Positions 43,390-52,416 are shown, counted from the first letter of the stretch. The stretch: 64,000 bases of DNA from JAAXHF01 sp965242605 (GCA_965242605.1 CBDESS010000001.1:1364001-1428000), one strand, 5' to 3'. Notes: generated by a model not told the origin, from the letters alone. Program-made: numbers and translations.

Positions 43390-46300
43390 CTACATTTTCC
43401 GGGCATTGGCAAACATCAGCTCCCGGAAGACCGGCTCAATGGTCTCGGCCGTCCAGGTGTCGTCTGGCTGTCGCAAAGCGTTCAGGGTGTGGTCGCCGTT
43501 GACGTAGAGCAGATCAAACGGCTCGGCAAAGGCCGGCCGGTGGCGGGTGAACCAGTCGCTCAGGCTGGCGTTGTCGGTCTGGTTCAGGTTGCGCCACAGG
43601 ATGAGGCAGCGGTGGCCCTCGGCAGCGGTCCCGGTGACGGTCAGCACGCCGTCCAGGCGGCGGTGGGCTGAGATGCGCAGGCCGAGCAGGAGGGTGAAGG
43701 TTTCGGGCAGGTCAACCGGCACTTTCCGGCGCACGCCGTCCCGCACGACTGACAGGGTGTAGGCGAAGGGGTCGGCGAAGGGCGTGCCCAGCAGGCATGG
43801 GCTGGCGGCCGTTTCTTCGCCAAGGGCGTAGCGCAGCAGGTAATCTTCGGCCAGGGCCGGGTTGGCGGTCAGCAGGGCGTCCTGCTCGTCTGAGCGGGGG
43901 GTCAGTTCGAGGCTGTCAAGCGTGTCTTCGTAGGATTCGAGGCGGAGGTATTTGAAGAAGTGGCTGACGCCGGCGGGCGCAACTGGCCGGCCGTCCTTCC
44001 AGTCGGGCGCATAGACGACTTTTTTCATGCGTGGCAGCAGCACCGTGTCAAAGTGGTGGCCGACCTCAACCAGAATATATCTGCGGCGGCCGTTGTCCTC
44101 CCGGTTGAGATTGATGACTGCATGGCCGGTCGTGCCAGAGCCGGCGAAGAAGTCAATAACCGAGTCATTGCTTGACGCGACCATCTGGACGATCTCTGCG
44201 ATGATGTCCTCATCCTTTGGATAGCCGAAGTTCTCCTGTCCGAGAATATGGCGCAGTCGCTTCGTCGCGGCGCGTCCATCCTGGTAGAATACACTATAGG
44301 GGGCCTGATATTCGTGATCTCCAAGGTAGGATTTGATGCAAGGAACAGATTTCTCGTCTTCACCAAAATGGACTGAATTATTGGCGATCCATTCGCGCAT
44401 CTTCACCGGATCAGCGGTCATCCAACCGCGCGACGGTACCGCAACCGGCTTTCCTGTCTCAGGATGCAGCACCTCGTACTTTGGTCCACCCCCGCCCGGC
44501 CACGAAATATCGGCTGGGAAATATATTCCTCGTGAATCAATATGGCTGTAATGTCTATGGGCTTTTGCTGGATGACCGGCCGGGAGAGCCCGGAACCAAT
44601 TCTTCAGCGCCTCGGTCATGGTAACGTAATCGGTGCCGTGTTGTCGCTTTAATTTCTTGTAGAACGAATAAATGTCATCAAGTCCCTTCTTTCGTTGTTT
44701 CCATTCAATCGAAGAAAGCCGTTGTTTATCCCGCGAGTAGCAAACAATATATTCGTGCGATACGGATATCAGGCGAGAATCATTCTTTCTGCCAGCAGCC
44801 CAAACCATATCGGCAACGAAATTACTCTCCCCAAATATCGAATTCATATGCTGACGTAGATTTGGCTGCTCATTCTCGTCAATTGACACAAAAATTGCCG
44901 AACTTGTGGTCATAAACGGAGGGATGACGGCCAGACGATCGGAGATCATGGTTGACCAACTCGAATGGCGATACCCATCCTTGTATATGAAGTCCTTAGA
45001 GTCCGTATTATACGGCGGGTCAATGTAGACGCACTGCACCTGCCCCTGATAGCGCGTCTGGAGCAGGTTCAAAGCCTGGAAGTTCTCGCCGTGAACCAGC
45101 AGGCCGTCCATCTGCTCGTCAAGCGGCCCGGCGTCTGACAGGGCGGCCAGCAGCCGGTCGATCAGGGCGCGGTCAAAGTGGCGGGTGTCCAGCACCAGAA
45201 AAGGGTTGGCTTTCAGAAACCCGACGCTCAGAGGGGTGGTGTAGCCGGGGCTGTTCAGATCGGCCCCAAGCCGGTCAATGGCAAACAGCCGTACCCATTC
45301 GGCCTGCTGGGCGGCGTTGGCCGCGATCTCGGGGTAGAACGCTTCGGGCACCCGGTCGAGCGTCACGCAATAGTGGGTGTCGAGCACACACTTCTTTTTG
45401 AGCCAGAGCTGTTTTTGAAAGTCCTCAATCTGGGCCAGAAAGGTGATGAGCGTGTCCGCCACCTGACGGACAGCCCGCAGGCGGCCCAAGGCCCGGCCCA
45501 GGCGGGCGGGGTCGTCCCCGTCACCCTGAGAGATCGCCAGGTCGTCCAGGTCCAACACCTCGGTCTTCAGGTACAGGTCCAACTCGCCCCGCAGAAAGCC
45601 GCCCAAGTCCTTGTGAATGAAATAATCAAAGCTGTTCCTGGCCGTGTAGACGGCAAGGTGCTTGTCCAGCACGGTGCGCTCGGGCTGGCCCTCGGTCGGG
45701 GCAGGGCTGGCCAGCAGCCTCAGCCAGTCTACGGGCACGGCTTTCAGGATGCGCTCCCGTGCCGCCTCGTTGAGCCGGTCCTGCTGCCGGCTGCCGGCGG
45801 GGGAGGCCCGCTTCTCGCTGGCCGTCAAAGGCCGGTGCGCAAAGCGCACGACCAGCTCGCCCGTGTCAACGCCAACCGCCTCCGCACCCTCGGCCAGCAC
45901 AAAGCGACGCTGGCGGCCGCGGCTGGCCTTCACGTCGTCCTGCTCGGTGTCCGCCCGGGCAATCTCAAAGCGGACCCGACGGGTTCCGGCGTCCGCGGCC
46001 AGCGTGAAAACGTAGGAGGCGTAGTTCTCGGTGGACTTGACGTAGTACTGGTCGGCGTTGGCCCAGTGCAGCTTCACCTCCTCGCCGTCGTAGGGAATCA
46101 GGTAGGTCGGCCGGCCCCCGCCCGAATAGCGGCGCAGCGACATGAAGTCGCCCTCGTCATAATAGCGGCCAAAGAAGGTGGCCAGGTGATTGTAGACCTC
46201 GGCCTCTGCGGCGGCGTCTGCCTTCGTATTGGCATACCGGCGTTGCAACTCCCGGACCGCCGGGGTGGTGTCCGGGTCAACGCCCAGCCCCTTGGCCTGT

Positions 46301-46548
46301 TGCCTGGCCTGCTCCAGTTCCTTGCTCAGGTCGGCCTGCCGGCTGGTGCTCATGCCGGCGAGGACCGCCCGGACCTGCGGCCCCAGCTCGGTGTCGAGGA
46401 ACTGCGTAATCTCCCCGGCTTTCAGATTCATGAGCCGGTACAGGCCGAAGTCGAGCTCCCCGCGGTCGAGCTGAAACATCGTCCGCAGGACGGTCTTCAG
46501 GCGGTCAAATTTTTCCACCGAATCCGGGACCGATTGCCGCTCAGACAT
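43390..46548 (-). CDS. mod: Type III-like DNA methyltransferase B (beta class)
   Basis: The 1052-residue product is nearly identical to methylase A in residues 1-516 and from motif I to the end. DPPY is at 510-513 and DFFAGSG at 799-805. The intervening target-recognition segment (FIYKDGYRHSSWSTMISDRL to ASSNDSVI) shares little with A, and its DNA is visibly richer in A+T than the flanks. Both catalytic motifs are intact, so both enzymes may be active with different target sites. It starts 23 bp after the HigA/ImmA gene, implying one transcript. Confidence 0.88.
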   Translation of the reverse strand: MSERQSVPDSVEKFDRLKTVLRTMFQLDRGELDFGLYRLMNLKAGEITQFLDTELGPQVRAVLAGMSTSRQADLSKELEQARQQAKGLGVDPDTTPAVRELQRRYANTKADAAAEAEVYNHLATFFGRYYDEGDFMSLRRYSGGGRPTYLIPYDGEEVKLHWANADQYYVKSTENYASYVFTLAADAGTRRVRFEIARADTEQDDVKASRGRQRRFVLAEGAEAVGVDTGELVVRFAHRPLTASEKRASPAGSRQQDRLNEAARERILKAVPVDWLRLLASPAPTEGQPERTVLDKHLAVYTARNSFDYFIHKDLGGFLRGELDLYLKTEVLDLDDLAISQGDGDDPARLGRALGRLRAVRQVADTLITFLAQIEDFQKQLWLKKKCVLDTHYCVTLDRVPEAFYPEIAANAAQQAEWVRLFAIDRLGADLNSPGYTTPLSVGFLKANPFLVLDTRHFDRALIDRLLAALSDAGPLDEQMDGLLVHGENFQALNLLQTRYQGQVQCVYIDPPYNTDSKDFIYKDGYRHSSWSTMISDRLAVIPPFMTTSSAIFVSIDENEQPNLRQHMNSIFGESNFVADMVWAAGRKNDSRLISVSHEYIVCYSRDKQRLSSIEWKQRKKGLDDIYSFYKKLKRQHGTDYVTMTEALKNWFRALPAGHPAKAHRHYSHIDSRGIYFPADISWPGGGGPKYEVLHPETGKPVAVPSRGWMTADPVKMREWIANNSVHFGEDEKSVPCIKSYLGDHEYQAPYSVFYQDGRAATKRLRHILGQENFGYPKDEDIIAEIVQMVASSNDSVIDFFAGSGTTGHAVINLNREDNGRRRYILVEVGHHFDTVLLPRMKKVVYAPDWKDGRPVAPAGVSHFFKYLRLESYEDTLDSLELTPRSDEQDALLTANPALAEDYLLRYALGEETAASPCLLGTPFADPFAYTLSVVRDGVRRKVPVDLPETFTLLLGLRISAHRRLDGVLTVTGTAAEGHRCLILWRNLNQTDNASLSDWFTRHRPAFAEPFDLLYVNGDHTLNALRQPDDTWTAETIEPVFRELMFANARKM

Positions 46549-46571
46549 GGTTGCAGACCTGCGTGGCTCGT

Positions 46572-47711
46572 TCACGCTGCCGTCTTCCACTTCAGCCGGA
46601 CTTTCAGTGTGTTCAGAGACGTCCCCCAGCTGAGACGATTTTCATGCTGAAGCCTTCCGACAATGATGCCCGGGGCTATCTCCTGTTCCTCGGCGAATTG
46701 ACGGATACCCCTTTCGCTATAGGAAGCCGCGTTAACAAACTGCTCCCAACTGGAGCGGGGAACAAGAAAATCGGACGCCCACTTGTCGGCCTCTGTCTCA
46801 ATGAAGGACAGGTCACGACCGGTCGCCTTCATGCCCCGTCCTTCCGTACCCGTGCTATTCTTCTGTGTCCCGTCAAGAAAAACAGTCTTCTTGCTATGCA
46901 GCAGGAGGTGGGCCGCTTCGTGGAACAGGCTGAACCACAGGTGATCGTCTGTTTTATGGCGTAGGCTGAGCGTAATCACCGCCTTGCGAGGGGTCAGCCA
47001 CCAGGCGGCACCGCTGAGGGCGGTTTTGGGGAAAGGTTTGAGCGGAGTCAGCACAACGCCGGCGTTGTTGCAGAGTTGTTGCGCCTTTTCCAGAGCGTCT
47101 CCTACCGGTGTCTGGGTGAGTCCACGAATCTTTCTCAACGCCCGCCTGAACTGATCCGCGCCGTAATCGGCACATTCCCGCTGCTCTGCCTCCAGCTCCC
47201 CAAGCCGCAGCCAGGTTGCCAGCGCAGGTGTTTCGCTCCCGAAGCTCGGCGAATGTCGATAGGCAACGCTCATCCGTTCGAGCTTCGCGTGCCAGGCCTC
47301 GACCGACCCGACCCCAAAGAAGGTCAGCAGCTGTGCCACCGTGTTGGAATCCGAGGAAGGCTTTTCCATGATCCTTCGCCTCACTAACTCTTTGAGAGGA
47401 AACGCCTTTGCCCAGGAAGATGCCTCTTGGGTTTTTTGCGTCTCAGCCTCACGCGCTCGATGCAGTTGATAATCTGTTTCAATGCCGAGCCAGATGCCGG
47501 CGTCGACACCCAGGACTTTCTCGAATTGCAGAGCCGTTTCCGGCTCAACCGGTGCCTTTCCAGCGATGATCTCACTGATGAGCTTTGAGGAGCGGCCACA
47601 CCGCCGGGCGAACTCGGCCTGCGAGATGTTACGCACCTCAAGGTGTTCTGACAAGATTGCGCCCGGCGCAACAGCGTAGTCAGGCCGGTATCGATACGCC
47701 TCTGTCGCCAT
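46572..47711 (-). CDS. HigA-type HTH antitoxin fused to ImmA/IrrE-like metallopeptidase
   Basis: The 379-residue product starts with a HigA-family Xre helix-turn-helix (GAILSEHLEVRNISQAEFAR, SSKLISEIIAGKAPVEPETA). It ends with an ImmA/IrrE-type domain carrying the zinc motif HEAAH (FSLFHEAAHLLLHSKK) and ETEADKWASDFLVP. The HTH part should bind the promoter and neutralise the toxin; peptidases of this type cleave repressors in phage or mobile-element induction. It lies between the toxin gene (14 bp) and methylase B (23 bp), so it could control the whole island. Confidence 0.88.
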   Translation of the reverse strand: MATEAYRYRPDYAVAPGAILSEHLEVRNISQAEFARRCGRSSKLISEIIAGKAPVEPETALQFEKVLGVDAGIWLGIETDYQLHRAREAETQKTQEASSWAKAFPLKELVRRRIMEKPSSDSNTVAQLLTFFGVGSVEAWHAKLERMSVAYRHSPSFGSETPALATWLRLGELEAEQRECADYGADQFRRALRKIRGLTQTPVGDALEKAQQLCNNAGVVLTPLKPFPKTALSGAAWWLTPRKAVITLSLRHKTDDHLWFSLFHEAAHLLLHSKKTVFLDGTQKNSTGTEGRGMKATGRDLSFIETEADKWASDFLVPRSSWEQFVNAASYSERGIRQFAEEQEIAPGIIVGRLQHENRLSWGTSLNTLKVRLKWKTAA

Positions 47712-47725
47712 GTCCTTAACCTCCT

Positions 47726-48061
47726 TCAGTGGTAGTCCACTATTTCAATAATGGTAATCGCGGTTACTTGGTCCGTGTCCACCCCTCCATCCGCCCTGCG
47801 TGGCAGCGGTTCATGGTCTGGTTTGAAAACCAGCCGGCAGGGATGCACGAGATCGACGGCGTACTGACCGCTCCGCCGGCCACTAAGCTGATGGCGTCGC
47901 TCCGGTTTGTCGGTCGGGACTTCTGATAGTGTCCTGGCGTTCTTGAGAACTGCAAGACGCTTCATAATGGCCCGCGCCATGTCGAGGCCGTATTTCGCCT
48001 GGAGATCGCGGGCAGAGTTGAACATTTTGGCGAGCCGTGTAGCCCGAAAGACGATTTCCAC
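47726..48061 (-). CDS. RelE/HigB-like toxin
   Basis: The 111-residue product has the HigB-type RelE fold pattern: KPERRHQLSGRRSGQYAVDL, HPCRLVFKPDHEPLP and the C-terminal VTAITIIEIVDYH. Such toxins cleave translated mRNA in the ribosome. The start is a GTG; the ribosome site is weak. It is the first gene of the minus-strand island and forms a toxin-antitoxin pair with the next gene. Confidence 0.85.
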   Translation of the reverse strand: MEIVFRATRLAKMFNSARDLQAKYGLDMARAIMKRLAVLKNARTLSEVPTDKPERRHQLSGRRSGQYAVDLVHPCRLVFKPDHEPLPRRADGGVDTDQVTAITIIEIVDYH

Positions 48062-48078
48062 CCTGGTATCTGCTTCAC

Positions 48079-48095
48079 ATTACTTTACAGGTAAC
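48079..48095 (-). promoter_or_regulatory. Possible operator/promoter of the toxin-antitoxin operon
   Basis: The imperfect palindrome GTTACCTGTAAAGTAAT (minus strand) lies 18 bp before the toxin start, in the only AT-rich stretch between the toxin gene and the tRNA. It contains -10-like TAAAGT/TAATGT. Autorepression by the HigA-type HTH protein would be expected here. Confidence 0.3.
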
Positions 48096-48147
48096 GGATT
48101 ATCAGGGCTTATGCTGAGAAGCAAGCGGATGGGAGAAACAAGACAAA

Positions 48148-48231
48148 TGCCGGGAGCGAGACTCGAACTCGCATGCTGTCACCAGCGGTGGATTTTGAGT
48201 CCACTGCGTCTGCCAATTCCGCCATCCCGGC
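48148..48231 (-). tRNA. tRNA-Leu (anticodon CAA)
   Basis: The 84-nt gene folds as a class II tRNA. The acceptor stem GCCGGGA/TCCCGGC carries discriminator A. The anticodon loop CTCAAAA sits in a GTGGA/TCCAC stem and gives CAA (codon UUG). The long variable arm is GCTG-GTGA-CAGC and the T arm GCGAG-TTCGAGT-CTCGC. CCA is not encoded. The accessory island lies directly 3' of it. Confidence 0.95.
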
Positions 48232-48374
48232 ACGGGCTGCCGTTCTACCGGACGGCGTTTCTGGCTGTCAACACGCCCCGCTTATTCCCCTGCCGCGGGC
48301 TCAGATTCCCGGCCTCACATTGACTCCGCTCGCCCCCGGCAGTAGAAGAGTCCGATGCAAAGGAGCCTCCGACC

Positions 48375-48977
48375 ATGAACTGCGCCGGCTGTCCGCACGG
48401 CTGGGGTCTGAGCCGGCGGACGCTGCTCAAGTCGCTGCTCGGGGCGGCCGGGGCGAGCTTGTCACTGGCCGACAGGGCGGCCAGTGCTCCCAAGAGGAAG
48501 GCCGACCCCAGAAAACTCCGCCCTCAGGCCGGGGATGAACTGGTCTATCCGTTCTGGGAAAACGACGGACGGCTGATCACCCGGGCTGATATCCCGCTCG
48601 GCGGCCCGCCGGTCCCGGCCTATCCCAGAGACCCGCAAACCCAAGTCGCCCGCGACCGCTCACGCCTGAACCAGATTCTCCTGGTCCGCTTCGCCCCGGA
48701 AGAGTTGAGTACCAGAACCCGACCGGACGCGGTGGACGGCATTGTGGCCTATTCCGGGGTGTGTACCCACACTGGCTGCACCGTCTCCGAGTGGGACGCC
48801 GCGCAACAGCATTTTGTGTGTCCGTGCCATTCCTCAGCCTTTGACCCCAAAGACCGGGCGCGGGTTCACGGCGGACCCGCGCCCAAGCCGCTGCCGGCCC
48901 TGCCGCTGCAAATCGCCGCCGGCAGTCTGCGGGTTGCCGGACCGTTCAGCGGCAGGGTCGGCGGCAAGAAACAGTGA
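48375..48977 (+). CDS. Rieske [2Fe-2S] protein with twin-arginine signal
   Basis: The 200-residue product has a twin-arginine signal (LSRRTLLKSLLGAAGASLSL) and a Rieske cluster site: CTHTGC followed by CPCHSS. The exported, folded protein would pass electrons in the periplasm or at the outer face of the membrane. It ends 11 bp before a cytochrome P450 gene, which is followed 2 bp later by a PQQ dehydrogenase, so the three form an operon. No cytochrome b or c1 partner is adjacent, unlike a bc1 complex, so it may be a dedicated redox partner. Confidence 0.9.
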   Translation: MNCAGCPHGWGLSRRTLLKSLLGAAGASLSLADRAASAPKRKADPRKLRPQAGDELVYPFWENDGRLITRADIPLGGPPVPAYPRDPQTQVARDRSRLNQILLVRFAPEELSTRTRPDAVDGIVAYSGVCTHTGCTVSEWDAAQQHFVCPCHSSAFDPKDRARVHGGPAPKPLPALPLQIAAGSLRVAGPFSGRVGGKKQ

Positions 48978-48988
48978 GGAGCACCGGA

Positions 48989-50302
48989 ATGACCGACAAA
49001 GCGCCCTACCGGCCGGTCAGGCCCGTATCCCTTGACGATATCAACCTGCTGGACGTGGGCTTGCAGAACTGCCCATATCACGCCTACGAAAAGCTGCGCG
49101 ACGAGGCCCCGGTGTGGAAAGACCCGCTGACCGGCTTCTATGTCATCACCCGTTTTGAGGATGTGCGCCGTGTCCTGCTCGATACCGAACGCTGCGTCAA
49201 CGGTATGCGCGGCGGCCAGGGCGGGGCGCGCGAGCGGATTGACCCGCAGCGCGCCGAGCGGATGCGCACGCTGTACGAAGACAAGGGCTGGCTGCCGGCC
49301 GAGACCCTGGCCGGCCGCGACGCCCCCAGCCACCGCCAGATGCGGGCCATGTTCAACGAAGCCTTCCGCCCGGCCAGGCTCAAGGCGATGGACCCCTTTG
49401 TTGAGCAGACCGCCTACCGGCTCATTGACGGTTTTCTTGATGACGGCCGCTGCGACTGGGTGCGGCAGCTCGCCGTGCCGCTGCCCCTGATCGTCATCGG
49501 CCGGCAGATGGGCGTGCCCGAAGCCGATATCTGGAAGATCAAAGCCTGGACAGACGCCTGGGTGCAACGCCTCGGCATGATGCAGACCGAGGAACAAGAA
49601 CACTGGTCGGTAGAGATGGAGATAGAGGCCCAGCACTATTTTCAGCCCATCTTTGAGCGGCTGCGCCGGCAGCCGGACGACACCCTGCTGTCCGAGCTGG
49701 TCAACCGCGTCATTCCCGAGTGGGGCCGGCCGCTGAACGACAACGAGCTGCACGCCGAAATGATGGCCGATACCTTTGTTGGCGGCTCCGAGACCTCGAC
49801 CAACGCCATCGGCTTTGGCGTCAAACTGCTCATTGAGAACCCGACTGCCTGGCGGCTGCTCAAGGCCGACCCGGACACCCACCTGCGCACCTTTGTCGAA
49901 GAGGTGCTGCGCCTGGAAAGCCCGGTGCAGGGGCTCTTCCGCACGACCACCACCGACCTTGAGCTGCACGGCGTTGCCATCCCCAAAGGCTCCATCCTGA
50001 ACATCCGCTATGCCGCCGCCAACCGTGACGGGCGCGAGTTTGACTGCCCCGAGGCGCTGGACCTGGAGCGTGACAAGCCCGGCCGGCATCTGGCGTTTGG
50101 CTCCGGCGTCCATCACTGCCTGGGCGCACCGCTCGCCCGGCGAGAGCTGTACTGGGCCTTCAAGGCGCTGCTCGACCGCGTTGAGGCGATGTGGTTTGCG
50201 CCGGGCAAGAACGACTTCAGCGTTGTCCCTAACTTCACCCTGCGGGCGCTCAAGGCGCTGCACATCGAGTTCAGGCCGGCCGCCGGCAAGCAAAGGAAAT
50301 AG
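48989..50302 (+). CDS. Cytochrome P450
   Basis: The 437-residue product has the I-helix motif FVGGSETSTNA, the ExxR motif in EEVLRLES, and the haem-binding loop AFGSGVHHCLGAPLAR with Cys at residue 377. It is a soluble bacterial P450 that needs a separate ferredoxin or similar donor. GAGGAG precedes the ATG at 48989; a GTG at 48974 is also open. Its place between a Rieske protein and a PQQ alcohol dehydrogenase suggests hydroxylation of a substrate whose alcohol is then oxidised further. Confidence 0.93.
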   Translation: MTDKAPYRPVRPVSLDDINLLDVGLQNCPYHAYEKLRDEAPVWKDPLTGFYVITRFEDVRRVLLDTERCVNGMRGGQGGARERIDPQRAERMRTLYEDKGWLPAETLAGRDAPSHRQMRAMFNEAFRPARLKAMDPFVEQTAYRLIDGFLDDGRCDWVRQLAVPLPLIVIGRQMGVPEADIWKIKAWTDAWVQRLGMMQTEEQEHWSVEMEIEAQHYFQPIFERLRRQPDDTLLSELVNRVIPEWGRPLNDNELHAEMMADTFVGGSETSTNAIGFGVKLLIENPTAWRLLKADPDTHLRTFVEEVLRLESPVQGLFRTTTTDLELHGVAIPKGSILNIRYAAANRDGREFDCPEALDLERDKPGRHLAFGSGVHHCLGAPLARRELYWAFKALLDRVEAMWFAPGKNDFSVVPNFTLRALKALHIEFRPAAGKQRK

Positions 50303-50304
50303 CT

Positions 50305-52023
50305 ATGTCCCTCCTGCGCGTTCTCGTCATTCTGCTGAGCGTCGGATTGCTGCCCGGCTCTGCGGCCGCCGAGGCTCTTGACTACAGCCCAGTCACCGAC
50401 GAGCGGCTGCTCACACCCGAGCCGGAAAACTGGCTGATGTACCGGGCGACATACAACGGCTGGGGCTACAGCCCGCTGGACCAGATCACGCCCCGGAATG
50501 TGAACAGGCTGGTGCCGGTGTGGACCTTTTCGACCGGGGTTGATGAGGGCCATCAAGCCCCGCCGATTGTCAATAACGGGGTGATGTTCATCACCACCCC
50601 ACGCAACCAGGTGTTGGCCCTTGACGCCAGAAAAGGCGACCTGCTCTGGCGCTATCGCCGTGAGCTGCCCGAGGACCTGTTCCAGTTGCACCCGACCAAC
50701 AGAGGGGTCGGCCTGTATGGCGACAAGGTGTATGTCGCTACGGTCGACGCCTATCTGGTGGCCCTTGACGCCAGGACCGGGGCGGTGGTGTGGGAGACCG
50801 AGGTCGAGAATTACCTGGCCGGCTATTACATGACCCTGGCCCCCCTGATTGTGAAGGGCAAGGTGGTCGTGGGCGTGTCCGGCGGTGAGATGGGCATTCG
50901 GGGGTTTATCCAGGCGTTTGACGCCGAGACGGGTGAGTCAGTGTGGAAAACCTACACCATTCCGGGTCCCGGCCAACCTGGCCACGACACCTGGGCCGGC
51001 GACACCTGGAAAACCGGCGGGGTGCCGATCTGGATCACCGGCAGTTATGACCCGGCAACCAACCTGACCTACTGGGGGACGGGTAACGGCGGGCCGTTCA
51101 TGGGCAGCGCTCGTCCCGGCGATAATCTGTACGCTACCTCGGTCATCGCCCTGGACGCCGACAGCGGTGAACTCAAGGGCTGGCACCAGTATCACTGGAA
51201 CGGCTCCTGGGACTGGGACGAGGTGTCCGCCCCGCTGTTGATTGATGTGGAGCGGGACGGCCGCACCTTCAAAGGGCTGGTCCACGCCGGCCGTGACGGC
51301 TACCTGTGGCTGCTGGAGCGCAGCGCCGGCACCATCAGTTTTGTCGATGGCCGGCCCTTTGTCCGCCAAAATGTGTTCACCCGGCTTGATCCCAAGACCG
51401 GCCGGCCCGAGTATGACCCGGCCCGGATTCCCGATATCGGTAAGCGGGCCGAGTTCTGCCCCTCGGTCTGGGGCGGGAAAGACTGGCCGCCCTCGGCCTA
51501 CAGCCCCAAGACCGGCTATGTGTACATCCCGGCCAACGAAAACCTGTGTGGAGCCATGCGGGGCGAGCCGGCCACCTACCGGCCGGGCGAGCTGTTCATC
51601 GGTCTGAACATCTTGGATATCGAGGTCATCCTGCACGAGGATGCCAAGGAGCATATCGGTGAGCTGCAAGCCTGGGACATGAACACCGGCAAGCGGGTCT
51701 GGACGACGACCTTTCGGTCCCATAACTGGGGACCGGTGCTGACCACCGGCGGCGGCCTGGTGTTCTCGGGCGGCACCAACGACCGCTACTTCCGCGCCTT
51801 TGACGCCAGAACCGGCGAGGTGGTGTGGCGGCAGCGGACCAACTCGGGCGTGACCGGCGTGCCCAGCAGCTATGCGATTGACGGCGTGCAGTATATCGCC
51901 GTGCAGTCCGGCTGGGGCGTGGACGCCCAGCGCAAACAAGAGTTGCTTGACAAAGCCTTTGGCCGCACGGTCCACGTTCCGCAGGGCGGCGTGCTGTGGG
52001 TTTTTGCTCTGGCCCAAGAGTGA
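50305..52023 (+). CDS. PQQ-dependent alcohol dehydrogenase, predicted lanthanide type
   Basis: The 572-residue product has a signal peptide (LLRVLVILLSVGLLPGSAAA) and eight-bladed propeller features (VLALDARKGDLLWRYRRELP, VVALD-type tryptophan docking repeats). Expected metal/PQQ residues are visible: Glu195 in GVSGGEMGIRG, Asn261 in YWGTGNGGPF, the catalytic Asp303 and an additional Asp305 in SWDWDEVS. In methanol/ethanol dehydrogenases the second Asp two residues on marks lanthanide-dependent enzymes (XoxF, PedH), whereas calcium enzymes have Ala or Ser there. The vicinal Cys-Cys of many relatives is absent. It acts in the periplasm and passes electrons to a cytochrome. Confidence 0.9.
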   Translation: MSLLRVLVILLSVGLLPGSAAAEALDYSPVTDERLLTPEPENWLMYRATYNGWGYSPLDQITPRNVNRLVPVWTFSTGVDEGHQAPPIVNNGVMFITTPRNQVLALDARKGDLLWRYRRELPEDLFQLHPTNRGVGLYGDKVYVATVDAYLVALDARTGAVVWETEVENYLAGYYMTLAPLIVKGKVVVGVSGGEMGIRGFIQAFDAETGESVWKTYTIPGPGQPGHDTWAGDTWKTGGVPIWITGSYDPATNLTYWGTGNGGPFMGSARPGDNLYATSVIALDADSGELKGWHQYHWNGSWDWDEVSAPLLIDVERDGRTFKGLVHAGRDGYLWLLERSAGTISFVDGRPFVRQNVFTRLDPKTGRPEYDPARIPDIGKRAEFCPSVWGGKDWPPSAYSPKTGYVYIPANENLCGAMRGEPATYRPGELFIGLNILDIEVILHEDAKEHIGELQAWDMNTGKRVWTTTFRSHNWGPVLTTGGGLVFSGGTNDRYFRAFDARTGEVVWRQRTNSGVTGVPSSYAIDGVQYIAVQSGWGVDAQRKQELLDKAFGRTVHVPQGGVLWVFALAQE

Positions 52024-52200
52024 GGGGTAAGGGGCAGGGCTTTGCCCGAAGGGTCTTCCATCGTGCGGGTAATTTTGGTACTGTAGGACGACTCCCGGCT
52101 GTTCCGCTGCCGCCTGGCGCTGACAAGAAGGCGGGGGCAGCCAGAGAAATTGTCCGCTCGGCAAGCTGGTCAAGCGGGGCGTCTGCCGTTGCAGACCTAG

Positions 52201-52228
52201 CCTGGGAGCGCGGGCATCCTGCCCGCAG
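52201..52228. repeat. Dispersed palindromic element, diverged copy
   Basis: CCTGGGAGCGCGGGCATCCT continues to GCCCGCAGCC. It matches the start of the elements at 39.35 and 42.96 kb but diverges after about 28 bp; a CCCCCCT tract about 75 bp further on may be the degenerate end. The 52.02-52.42 kb intergenic stretch otherwise shows no gene. Confidence 0.55.
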
Positions 52229-52416
52229 CCCACGGGGAAATCCCTCATGCCAGGAAACTTGATCAGAAGATTTGTCACAGCAAATCAATGTCAGGTGGAA
52301 TAACCCCCCTGGCTATCATCGCTTCTGAGTGAGACGCGCCAACCCGTTCCCGTCAGCCCTGCCGTGTTGCATTGCGCCTGCTGAGGAACCTTGCGTCCCA
52401 AGGAGAAATGTGTCGT

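Noticed and set aside
35831..48231. Prophage or integrative element with integrase and attachment repeats
   Set aside because: No integrase, transposase, structural phage gene or second copy of the tRNA 3' end was seen in the window.
50938..52278. 446-codon minus-strand frame
   Set aside because: It is antisense to the PQQ dehydrogenase, whose metal and cofactor motifs fix the coding strand.
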